Source: an uncultured Eubacteriales bacterium (lineage in GTDB: Bacteria > Bacillota_A > Clostridia > Christensenellales > Aristaeellaceae). From it: a stretch of 9,187 bases of DNA. The stretch spans positions 1 to 9,187 of the forward strand of contig CACXEB010000158.1 in assembly GCA_902766515.1 (NCBI GenBank), given 5' to 3'. The notes beneath the pieces were generated by a model, which did no database searches, was not told the origin of the DNA, and worked only from the letters and a program-made list of their open reading frames with translations. Positions 1 through 6,341 of this stretch are shown piece after piece (the stretch's first letter is position 1; each line of letters begins with the position of its first letter). A program made the translations under genes and the position numbers.

Positions 1-309
1 CCCGGACTGCACCCAGATGTCATAGCTGTCCCGCTCCCAGCAGATTCCCCAGTGATCAGACGCCCTGTCCGGCGTGAACGAAAAGACCAGGGCATCGGAA
101 GCTGTTTCATACACCGTGACCATGATCTCCCGGTACGATTCAGCCCGTTCTGCCGTCTGAAGGGCATAGAACAGCAGATCACCGCTGTAGGTTTTATCCA
201 TTGAAAACGAACCGAGGAACACTTCCTGTTCTTCGGCACAGCCTAAAGGCAGAACAACCCAGGCGCACAGGATCACAGCCAGCAGTATCATCCATAGTTT
301 CTTCAACAT
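1..309 (-). CDS. Secreted protein of unknown function, N-terminal part only (cut by window edge)
   Basis: The frame is open for 103 codons from an ATG at 309 to the left edge, so the C-terminus lies outside the window. The start follows an AGGA-type ribosome site about eight bases upstream. Residues 1-25 form a Sec signal peptide: a short basic start (MLKK), a long hydrophobic stretch, then LPLGCAEE. The Cys does not sit in a good lipobox because Pro occupies the -3 position, so type I cleavage before EE is more likely than lipidation. The visible mature part (FLGSFSMDKTYSGDLLFYAL and onward) is mixed polar and aromatic with no motif I recognise. Its leader differs from the repeated MKRLM leader of its neighbours, yet an orphan copy of that leader lies just upstream. 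Function unknown; the coding call is secure. Confidence 0.85.
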   Translation of the reverse strand, partial: MLKKLWMILLAVILCAWVVLPLGCAEEQEVFLGSFSMDKTYSGDLLFYALQTAERAESYREIMVTVYETASDALVFSFTPDRASDHWGICWERDSYDIWVQSG

Positions 310-325
310 TTGTCTTTTCCTGCCT

Positions 326-344
326 TTCTTGAACCAATCAAGAA
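326..344 (-). repeat. Perfect 7-bp inverted repeat directly upstream of a ribosome site
   Basis: TTCTTGA (326-332) and TCAAGAA (338-344) are perfect inverted repeats around a 5-base loop. In the minus-strand transcript the hairpin starts right after the TAG of the 15-codon stub and ends about 17 bases before the AGGA site of the gene starting at 309. No U tract follows, so it is not a typical intrinsic terminator. It could affect translation or RNA stability, or be chance. Confidence 0.5.
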
Positions 345-392
345 CTACAGTATGTACAGGGTCATCACCCAAACCAGCATCAGGCGTTTCAT
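345..392 (-). pseudogene. Orphan signal-peptide stub, 15 codons (MKRLMLVWVMTLYIL, stop)
   Basis: After the TGA of the WG-repeat gene (397-395) come CC and an ATG at 392, with a full GGGAGGAG ribosome site at 408-401, eight bases upstream of that ATG. The reading frame gives MKRLMLVWVMTLYIL and then TAG. Its first ten residues are identical to the start of the neighbouring WG-repeat protein, and the DNA at 363-392 matches 1805-1834 with one visible difference (GTCGTTT versus GCGTTT region). The copy loses the pattern after the hydrophobic core and stops. The best reading is a remnant of a duplicated gene whose body was deleted, leaving a leader with no cargo. It may still be translated by coupling to the gene before it; a functional leader peptide cannot be excluded. 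Confidence 0.7.
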
Positions 393-394
393 GG

Positions 395-1834
395 TCACCG
401 CTCCTCCCACACCACAGCCCCGCTGTGGTCAATATACATCAGCTTTCCGTCCTTCTCCACCAGGGCCAGGCCGTGATAGAAGTACATAACGGCATCATAT
501 TCAAAGGGAATGACCATAGTACCATTTGCATCAATGAATCCGCATTTTTGGCCGATACCAGCGGGTATCGGTTCATCCGACAGCTCAGTTTCATTACTCC
601 ACAGTACACTGTCGGGAGAGCAGGAATACCCTGTTTTCTCAAAATCGGGCCCGGTTACCGCAATCACGCGCCCATCCTCGATTTTCATGAGTTGATAGCG
701 TGTGGTTCCGTTCAATGTGATACTTAACCAGAAACACTGATTGCTCATGACCCAGGAGATATTGCGGATTATGTCGTTTTCCTGAGTCGGCACGGAATAC
801 AATTCCCTGCCATTGCGATCAAACAGGACGCAGCGCTGTGTATCTGTATCTTTGATGACAAGATATCCATTCTCATAAAAAGCCTGCGGTAAAGGACCCC
901 CGCTCAAATGGCAGACAGGCGGCACCTTCACTTCCCCTGAAAGGTTCATCCATCCGTTCCGATGATCCTGATAGAAGCAAACCATGCCGTCATTGGCTTC
1001 GAACACGTAATCATAACAAGGTTCCACAATGACCGTCCCGTCCGGTTTTGCCAGGCCAAAGACCTGCCCCCATCCGGACGGATGCAGAACCTTTTCAATC
1101 TCCCCCAGTCCCCGCCTGATCGTCAGCACGCCTTCATGAGGTAAACTGTAGGGCTCAATGCCATCAGGAAAACTGATTTCGTTTCCATTTTTGTCGAACA
1201 GATGGTATTCCAGACCGTCAGCCGTATCACTCGCCATGCCGCGGGTTCCGTTCACTAACAGAATATAGCCTTCTGATGAACCATTATCGCCATAGTCTCC
1301 GCCGGTGTATTCCAAAGGAACAATGATCCTGCCGTCAGATTTGCGTACAGCGCCGTATTTCAGCAAGGATTCGTAAGTGTATTGTTCGGCTTCTTCATAT
1401 GTACCACTGTACCGCGCGGCGATGATACACTCAGCATCCGTTCCTCCATAAGGCGACAGCGATTCATACGCAGGTTCCTGAAGGAATCCGCTCTTTCGGT
1501 CAAAATAGCCGCAAAGCTCAGTCTCCGGGTCAATAAAAACATCACCTGCAAGGTATTCCCAGTCCGGATCAAGAATGGATCGTCCCTTCTGATCAATGAT
1601 GAAAACCTTATCTTCATGGTCTTCTGTATGGATGGAGACGGCAGCATATCCCTGTTCAAACAGTTCCGCCTCATCCCACTGCGGCTCAATCACCACTTCC
1701 CCCGCCCGGTTCATGTAGCCCCAGAGGCCGTTTTCGCGGATAGGGTAGAGGGTAGAGGCAGTCTCTTCCTCCGCCCATCCACCCAGCGGCACCAGGCACA
1801 GGATCATCACCCAAACCAGCATCAGTCGTTTCAT
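395..1834 (-). CDS. Secreted WG-repeat protein, 479 residues
   Basis: I chose the ATG at 1834 because GGGAGGAGG (1853-1845) lies 10 bases before it and because the paralogous genes begin at the same MKRL. The upstream in-frame ATGs at 1855, 1843 and 1840 overlap or touch that site. Residues 1-21 are a Sec signal peptide ending GGWA before EEE. Residues 29-55 hold the clearest WG (KWG) repeat, LYPIRENGLWGYMNRAG followed by EVVIEPQW. More degenerate repeats follow, such as LCGYFDRKSG and CGFIDANGTMVIPFEYD near the C-terminus. WG repeats are short beta units found in secreted or surface bacterial proteins with poorly known partners. The protein ends DGKLMYIDHSGAVVWEER, almost the same tail as the 689-residue paralogue at 4255-6324. 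No catalytic motif is visible. The gene is lower in GC than that paralogue. Family assignment is firm; role unknown. Confidence 0.9.
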   Translation of the reverse strand: MKRLMLVWVMILCLVPLGGWAEEETASTLYPIRENGLWGYMNRAGEVVIEPQWDEAELFEQGYAAVSIHTEDHEDKVFIIDQKGRSILDPDWEYLAGDVFIDPETELCGYFDRKSGFLQEPAYESLSPYGGTDAECIIAARYSGTYEEAEQYTYESLLKYGAVRKSDGRIIVPLEYTGGDYGDNGSSEGYILLVNGTRGMASDTADGLEYHLFDKNGNEISFPDGIEPYSLPHEGVLTIRRGLGEIEKVLHPSGWGQVFGLAKPDGTVIVEPCYDYVFEANDGMVCFYQDHRNGWMNLSGEVKVPPVCHLSGGPLPQAFYENGYLVIKDTDTQRCVLFDRNGRELYSVPTQENDIIRNISWVMSNQCFWLSITLNGTTRYQLMKIEDGRVIAVTGPDFEKTGYSCSPDSVLWSNETELSDEPIPAGIGQKCGFIDANGTMVIPFEYDAVMYFYHGLALVEKDGKLMYIDHSGAVVWEER

Positions 1835-1839
1835 GATCA

Positions 1840-2238
1840 TCATTCCTCCTCCCACAAATCAACGCACGCAGAACTGCAGGCAATTCGGACTCTGTCGCCG
1901 CTACTGAGTACGAATTCAGAACATAGCAGCAATGACAGATCACAGGAATCGTCATGATCTGTCTGCTGGATCAAATCAGCGAAAGCAGCAGATGCTTCAT
2001 CCTGAGAAAGAACTTGCCATGCAAGGATGCGATTACCCTCGCCCCATGGTTCAAAGCCGGTCATGGAGCAGCAGATGACATCTGTAAACTGTATTTCCCT
2101 TATGTTTCCAGCCCAGGATTTCGTCAGTGTGACGCGCAATGCATGGTGTTCCATGTCAGCCGAAAAAGAATCAAAATATGAGTCATGGCAGTGCAAAGAA
2201 CTTGTTATCAGCTCCTGATTCTCAATTGTGATTACCAT
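1840..2238 (-). CDS. Small soluble protein of unknown function, 132 residues
   Basis: The ORF runs from ATG 2238 (MVITIENQELITSSLHC) to TGA 1842-1840. Its ribosome site, GGGAG at 2252-2248, sits inside the coding tail of the WG-gene remnant upstream, nine bases before the ATG. No signal peptide or membrane segment is present, so it should stay in the cytosol, unlike nearly all its neighbours. The sequence looks like a compact beta-rich domain: HDSYFDSFSAD, then alternating hydrophobics (ALRVTLTKSW, IREIQFTDVICC), then GFEPWGEGNRILAW. This layout recalls small stand-alone beta proteins of the kind seen among immunity-like families, but I cannot name one. Five cysteines or more are spread through it. 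Its last codons (WEEE, then TGA) contain the ribosome site of the next gene, so the two are probably translationally coupled. Confidence 0.75.
   Translation of the reverse strand: MVITIENQELITSSLHCHDSYFDSFSADMEHHALRVTLTKSWAGNIREIQFTDVICCSMTGFEPWGEGNRILAWQVLSQDEASAAFADLIQQTDHDDSCDLSLLLCSEFVLSSGDRVRIACSSACVDLWEEE
1845..1853 (-). promoter_or_regulatory. Ribosome binding site that decides the start of the 479-residue WG protein
   Basis: GGGAGGAGG on the minus strand, encoded within the last codons (TGG GAG GAG) of the 132-residue gene. It is 10 bases from the ATG at 1834 but only one base from the ATG at 1843, which argues for the MKRL start. Confidence 0.75.
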
Positions 2239-2247
2239 ACGTCATTT

Positions 2248-2252
2248 CTCCC
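2248..2252 (-). promoter_or_regulatory. Ribosome binding site retained in pseudogene tail
   Basis: GGGAG, part of the remnant's TGG GAG codons, nine bases before the ATG at 2238. This is the same stop/start junction layout as the intact paralogues. Confidence 0.65.
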
Positions 2253-2314
2253 ACACCACAGCCCTGCTGTGGTCAGCTTTCATCAGTTCAGGGTTCGATT
2301 TCATCCACCCTCTG

Positions 2315-2349
2315 TTCCCCAAAATCAAGAAATCTTTAAAATTGGGGAA
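2315..2349. repeat. 8-bp inverted repeat at the deletion scar
   Basis: TTCCCCAA (2315-2322) and TTGGGGAA (2342-2349) are perfect inverted repeats with a 19-base AT-rich spacer. They lie exactly where the WG remnant loses homology, between its 5' and 3' pieces. The TAA that ends the 5' piece is inside the spacer. No U-run follows on the transcribed strand, so a terminator is unlikely. It could mark the deletion or excision junction. Confidence 0.5.
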
Positions 2350-2469
2350 TAGATGCAGCGCAGCTCCAGAGGCTGTTTTTGCGGATGGGGAAGTTGGCAG
2401 GGGCGTTTTCTTCTTCAGCCAGTCCGCCCAGCGGTATCAGGCACAGGATCATCACCAAAACCAGTTTCG

Positions 2470-3099
2470 TCAGGCAAACAGCCTGTACCGCGCCAGCATC
2501 CAAAGGATATAGGGGAGATGGACCAGCGTGTTCAGCAGCGTAAGCGGAACAAATCCGGCGGCATGATCCATCGTAAAGGCGTCAAGCACCATGGTTTCGG
2601 ATGAGTCAAACCATACGACAACCTTTCCGTCGCTGGTCAGCCATGAATCAATGCTGTCGCCGGAACCGACGTCATAATCATGCGTATTGGCCGGCTTCAT
2701 GCCAAATCTCAGCTGAAGCCAGGTGGACAGGGCGCTGAAGCTGGCCTCCACCGATCCGCGCAGTGAACCGTCTGTCCGGCTGCGGATCAGATAGTCGCAT
2801 ACTTTACCGTCCTCAAATACAGCCACCATCTGTTCGTCATCCCGCTGCCACAGTCCGTATCTGCTGCTCTCAAGCGCAATGCTTTTGTCATTCTCCCGAT
2901 GATAAACGCGTGTCCATGAGGCGGCGATGGTTTCCTGGCTTGTTCCCAGCAGGGCATCGTCATAGGCGCAGGGCTTCCCCTGGGAAAGCAGGATCGGCAA
3001 AAAAGCGATCATGCTCAGCGCCGCGAAAACGCAGCAAAGGACCGTCAGGAACCGTTTCAGCCCTGAGCGCTTCTTTTTCGAGCGGCGATCCGGATACAT
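2470..3099 (-). CDS. Two-TM membrane protein with an extracytoplasmic domain, 209 residues
   Basis: The start is set at ATG 3099 because AGAAAGGA ends six bases before it. The ATG at 3105 directly touches that site, and longer in-frame starts run back into the serpin gene. Residues 1-16 are strongly basic (RRSKKKRSGLKR), followed by a membrane segment at about 17-39. A hydrophilic domain of about 140 residues follows, then a second membrane segment at about 181-203 (LTLLNTLVHLPYILWMLARY). By the positive-inside rule the middle domain should face outwards. That domain contains alternating beta-like stretches (QMVAVFEDGKVCDYLI, KVVVWFDSSETMVLDAF) and no motif I know. The gene follows the serpin by 16 bases. 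Its stop (TGA 2472-2470) overlaps by one base the ruined start codon of the WG remnant. Function unknown. Confidence 0.8.
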   Translation of the reverse strand: MYPDRRSKKKRSGLKRFLTVLCCVFAALSMIAFLPILLSQGKPCAYDDALLGTSQETIAASWTRVYHRENDKSIALESSRYGLWQRDDEQMVAVFEDGKVCDYLIRSRTDGSLRGSVEASFSALSTWLQLRFGMKPANTHDYDVGSGDSIDSWLTSDGKVVVWFDSSETMVLDAFTMDHAAGFVPLTLLNTLVHLPYILWMLARYRLFA

Positions 3100-3115
3100 C
3101 TTCATTCCTTTCTGC

Positions 3116-4252
3116 TTAATCCGCATTTTCCCCGGCCGGATCGGCGACCACGGCCGCAAAAACGACCGTGTCCGTTGTCTGGTCAACGATCAGCGCCGTG
3201 AAGGGACGATTGACGTTCATCAGCACAGGCTCCTCGAACGGTATGACCTCCGTCGCGGGCAGATCGATTTCGGTCACGGCAGCCGCGCGGGTCCCTTCTT
3301 CATCCATGCTGAGGCGGGCATCCTGGCGGACGCAGTCGATTTTCAGCGGCATTCCGGAGATTCCGGAGAAGTCTGCCGCGTCCGTGAACGCGGTGCGGAT
3401 GCCTGCGGCCTGCAAGGGAAGCGTCAGGTCCGCGTGGGCTGTGATGTCAGCTTTGGGCAGCAGAAGCGTGACCTCCCGCCGGGTCGCTTCCATGCAGGAG
3501 AAGTAATCCAATCCCTCCTCCCGGAGCGCTGACAGCAGGCCGGGGAGTTCTCCCTCCGGCGGAAGGGCGATCAGCATGACAACGCCGTCGTGGGCGGCGG
3601 CGTAATCGAGCTGGATCAGCTGAACGCCATCGCGCTCTCCGTATATGGTATACCAATCATAGGTTTGGCCCATGAAGGGAACGGTCCGGTCGCCGACCGG
3701 CGAATGGAAAATGGCGTCATGGGTGTTTTCGGCATAGAACGGCAGCCGCCAGTCCATCGCCATCGCCACGGCGTTCAGCAGCACCAGCCTGGTATCCGCC
3801 TGCAGGTCAGACGGGGCGCGTTCCAGCAGCCCATCCGTCTTTTCCCGTACCCAGGCGTCGATTTCCGCCTGGCTGCCGAGCGGGAAGATCCCGCCGCCGT
3901 ACGTTCCGGCTACGGCGCTGCGCCAGTCCTCAAGAACAGGCAGGTCATCCGCGATAAACGCGGCGTTCGCGATCCGGAATCCCTTGGCGGACAGACCGGC
4001 GATCAACGCCGCGGGATCGCCGTCCTGCAGGCCCGCCAGGCGGACCATCTCTTCTTTGGTGGGTCCGGCGGCGCCTTCCGACGCCATGCCGAGCGAAAAG
4101 GACAGGCTGACCGGTGAGAGGATCACGTTCTGTCCGTCACTGTACATTTGCTCCAGAAGCGTGAATCCCAGGCGGTTTGCCGGTGTTTCCGCCACCGCAC
4201 AGGACAGGCTCAGTATCAGGATCATCATCCAAACCATCATCAGTCGTTTCAT
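3116..4252 (-). CDS. Secreted serpin (serine/cysteine protease inhibitor), 378 residues
   Basis: The start is ATG 4252, eight bases after GGGAGGAG in the tail of the preceding gene. Residues 1-21 are a Sec leader of the locus-wide MKRLM type (cut near AVA before ETP). The mature length of about 357 fits a full serpin fold. Recognisable elements are NVILSPVSLSFSLGMASEGA (42-61, shutter region), LLNAVAMAMDWRLPF (158-172), the hinge EEGTRAAAVT (318-327) and the C-terminal RPFTALIVDQTT plus VVFAAVVADP. Small residues in the hinge indicate an inhibitory serpin able to insert its loop. P13 is Arg instead of the usual Glu. Counting from the hinge as in alpha-1-antitrypsin puts P1-P1' at Thr334-Glu335, but loop lengths vary, so this is uncertain. 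Known bacterial serpins from gut commensals inhibit host or bacterial proteases; the target here is unknown. Confidence 0.93.
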   Translation of the reverse strand: MKRLMMVWMMILILSLSCAVAETPANRLGFTLLEQMYSDGQNVILSPVSLSFSLGMASEGAAGPTKEEMVRLAGLQDGDPAALIAGLSAKGFRIANAAFIADDLPVLEDWRSAVAGTYGGGIFPLGSQAEIDAWVREKTDGLLERAPSDLQADTRLVLLNAVAMAMDWRLPFYAENTHDAIFHSPVGDRTVPFMGQTYDWYTIYGERDGVQLIQLDYAAAHDGVVMLIALPPEGELPGLLSALREEGLDYFSCMEATRREVTLLLPKADITAHADLTLPLQAAGIRTAFTDAADFSGISGMPLKIDCVRQDARLSMDEEGTRAAAVTEIDLPATEVIPFEEPVLMNVNRPFTALIVDQTTDTVVFAAVVADPAGENAD

Positions 4253-4254
4253 GG

Positions 4255-6324
4255 TCAGTGCTCCTCCCACACCACTGCTCCGCTGCGGTCAATATACATC
4301 AGCCTGCCGTCCTTCTCCGCCAGGGCCAGGCCGTCGCGGAAATTGTCTGCGCTGTCGTACTGCGGCGGGATGACCCATGCTGCCTGCTCGTCGATGTAGC
4401 CCCAGAGGCCGTTCTGCCTGACGGGGTGGAGGCCTTCGGAGAAGCCGATCCCCTCGCCGCGCTCGTACGCGCCGCAGCCGAGGGACGATTCGTACACCGC
4501 GCCGCTGACGTCCCGGACGCCCTGCGCCGTCAGCGCCATGAAGCCGTAGCCGGCTTCGGTCTCATACCAGACCAGGCCGTGCTCCAGCGCGTGGCCGCAC
4601 AGCCGGAAAGCGTCCGCCTGACCGGCAGGCTGGCTGAAGACTTCATGCCCCGCGGCGTCCAGGATCACCCAGCGCCCGGTGGCGGGAAAGTGTTCGCCGA
4701 GGTCCTCCAGGACCGCGTAACCGTTGAAAAAGCTGTACCGCGGGACCGCGCCGCCGGCGTCGATGCGGTAGCGCGGCGCCGCAAGGACGGTTCCGTTCAG
4801 GTCCATGTGTCCGCACAGGTCGTCGTAGGAAATGAAGCAGACCATGCCGTCTGCGTCCGCTTCCCATATGCGGAAGATGTCCGGGTCCGGTCCATAGAGC
4901 ACCGTCCCGTCCGTCCGGACCAGCGCATAGCCGTAAACGGCGTCGTCCCCGCCCCATAATTGCCGTTCATCGAATGCCGTCTTTTCTCCCGTGATCGGAT
5001 CCACACGGTACAGGGGCAGCGGGAGATCGGGGGATTTGTCCGGGGTCCATTCCGTTTCATCATCCCCCCAGTCGTCTTCAAAGTCCCCATCGTTGTCCGG
5101 GACCGGCATGGTCACGATCAGGCAGCCGTCAAACACGCGGGAGACGGCGCTCATGCCGTCCGGCAGCGTGACCTCTTTCCCGCCGGCGTCGATCAGGTGC
5201 GATTCCGCGCCCATCGCGACGGTATGGCCGTCCGCGTCCACGACCGTGAGATCGTCCGCGGGCATCGCGAAGCCGTCCCGGAAGCAGACGCCGTCGCCGT
5301 CGCCGGTATAGATGAACGGGATCACCGTTTCGCCGGTGGTCCGGTCCACGTAGCCGGTCAGGCCGTCGGCGTTCTCAATGGCGATCGGGCCGCTGCCGTC
5401 CTCGTCCCAGAGCATGACATGCGCGTACGCCGGGACCGGCGGCTGGCAGAAGCCGCTCGCCTTGTCGAAAAAGCCTTCGCAGGACAGGCCCTGGTCGTTT
5501 CTACAGCGGATGCGCCATGCGTGCGGATAGTCCACAATCGTCATATCCTCCCGCGGCGCGACCAGGTACTGTCCATCCCGGCCGATGATGCCGTTGCCAT
5601 AGGGCGGGTCGGCGGTTTCGCTGACGGGGACGGTGCTGACCAGCGCCCACTCCCCGTCGAACGGCCAGACCTTGGCCCACTGCGGTGCGATCACCGTTTC
5701 CCCGGCCCGATTCATATAGCCCCAGAGGCCGTTTTCGCGGATGGGGTAAAGGGAACCGGCCGCGTCCGGCACCGCGGGAAAGAGCACGGTCGTTTCTTCA
5801 TCGTTCTCCCCGGCCGGATAGGTGATCCGCCAGGACGCGCTGTCTTCCACCCACTCGGCGCCGGTCACCCGGCCTTCCGCCGTGCGCATGTCGATGGGCC
5901 GGCTGCGGATCACCTCGCCGCTGAACACGTCCGCCAGCACGATCCGCCAGCTTTTTTCCAGATAGTCTGTGAAGAGCACGGTTTCGCCGCGCAGCGCAAT
6001 CACATTCTGGTAATCGCGTGAAATCCGTTCGCTGGCGACATCGTAGAATGTGTACCAGCTCGCGTTGCCGCCGTCCTCCCGCAGCCCGATCAGGTCGCCC
6101 TCGGCGAAGACCAGTGCCGGGACGTTGTGGCAGGCCGGGGCAGTCCCCTCCGCCATCACACGCCCCTGCCGGCTGATGACTGCCCAGGTGTCGCCGGTGT
6201 CGGGATTATCCGCGCGCCGGACCTGGTAAAAGGGGGATTGGAGCGGCGGAAGCTCCTGCTCCGCGGCGCTCATCAGCGGCATCAGGCAGAAAATCATTAT
6301 GCAAACCAGCAGCAGGCGTTTCAT
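4255..6324 (-). CDS. Large secreted WG-repeat protein, 689 residues
   Basis: The ATG at 6324 is preferred because AAGAAAGGA lies about nine bases before it; the in-frame ATGs at 6333 and 6330 are too close to that site. Residues 1-20 are a Sec leader (MKRLLLVCIMIFCLMPLMSA). Residues 21-190 form a domain absent from the 479-residue paralogue. The first clear WG repeat is at about 192-216 (LYPIRENGLWGYMNRAGETV), degenerate ones follow (LTGYVDRTTGETVIPF, LCGHMDLNGTV), and the last is at about 632-658 (LHPVRQNGLWGYIDEQ). An acidic stretch near residues 410-430 (DNDGDFEDDWGDDE) is low complexity and may bind cations. The tail is DGRLMYIDRSGAVVWEEH. Its stop is two bases from the serpin start and its last codons carry the serpin's ribosome site, so the pair is probably coupled. 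It has no enzyme motif; a surface or binding role is inferred. Confidence 0.9.
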   Translation of the reverse strand: MKRLLLVCIMIFCLMPLMSAAEQELPPLQSPFYQVRRADNPDTGDTWAVISRQGRVMAEGTAPACHNVPALVFAEGDLIGLREDGGNASWYTFYDVASERISRDYQNVIALRGETVLFTDYLEKSWRIVLADVFSGEVIRSRPIDMRTAEGRVTGAEWVEDSASWRITYPAGENDEETTVLFPAVPDAAGSLYPIRENGLWGYMNRAGETVIAPQWAKVWPFDGEWALVSTVPVSETADPPYGNGIIGRDGQYLVAPREDMTIVDYPHAWRIRCRNDQGLSCEGFFDKASGFCQPPVPAYAHVMLWDEDGSGPIAIENADGLTGYVDRTTGETVIPFIYTGDGDGVCFRDGFAMPADDLTVVDADGHTVAMGAESHLIDAGGKEVTLPDGMSAVSRVFDGCLIVTMPVPDNDGDFEDDWGDDETEWTPDKSPDLPLPLYRVDPITGEKTAFDERQLWGGDDAVYGYALVRTDGTVLYGPDPDIFRIWEADADGMVCFISYDDLCGHMDLNGTVLAAPRYRIDAGGAVPRYSFFNGYAVLEDLGEHFPATGRWVILDAAGHEVFSQPAGQADAFRLCGHALEHGLVWYETEAGYGFMALTAQGVRDVSGAVYESSLGCGAYERGEGIGFSEGLHPVRQNGLWGYIDEQAAWVIPPQYDSADNFRDGLALAEKDGRLMYIDRSGAVVWEEH
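4261..4268 (-). promoter_or_regulatory. Ribosome binding site of the serpin, inside the preceding coding tail
   Basis: GGGAGGAG, read in the upstream frame as part of TGG GAG GAG (Trp-Glu-Glu), eight bases before ATG 4252. The same element recurs at 401-408 before the orphan leader stub. Confidence 0.8.
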
Positions 6325-6341
6325 GGTCATCATTCCTTTCT

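Larger units (their letters stand above)
2242..2470 (-). pseudogene. Internally deleted remnant of a secreted WG-repeat gene
   Basis: Both ends of a WG-repeat gene survive but the middle is gone. From 2470 leftward the frame reads TKLVLVMILCLIPLGG, then LAEEENAPANFPIRKNSLW, closely matching the leader and first WG repeat of the 479-residue protein (VMILCLVPLGGWAEEE, LYPIRENGLWGY). It then diverges and stops at TAA 2338-2336. The start codon position holds ACG instead of ATG, and a few leader codons are missing. At 2285-2242, in a different frame, the sequence gives ELMKADHSRAVVWEK and a stop, matching the paralogues' DGKLMYIDHSGAVVWEER tail. Compared with its paralogues several hundred codons are missing. 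The remnant still provides the ribosome site of the 132-residue gene, which may explain why its tail is preserved. Confidence 0.85.

Noticed and set aside
1382..1957. Plus-strand ORF of 191 codons spanning a gene junction
   Set aside because: It crosses the end of the 132-residue gene and the start of the WG gene on the other strand; low-complexity His/Ser-rich tail and no family features.
2315..2349. Intrinsic terminator at the TTCCCCAA/TTGGGGAA inverted repeat
   Set aside because: The stem is short, the loop is 19 bases and no T-run follows on the transcribed strand.
2242..2470. Insertion sequence or MITE between 2242 and 2470
   Set aside because: Both flanks align to the WG gene ends, so a deletion explains the segment; no target duplication or transposase was seen.
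2470..3186. Longer start (238 residues) for the two-TM protein
   Set aside because: The extra 29 residues overlap the serpin C-terminus and lack a ribosome site, while AGAAAGGA fits ATG 3099.
4960..6021. Plus-strand ORF of 353 codons
   Set aside because: Shadow of the large WG-repeat gene; the composition is typical of antisense frames in GC-rich coding DNA and no good start site is seen.
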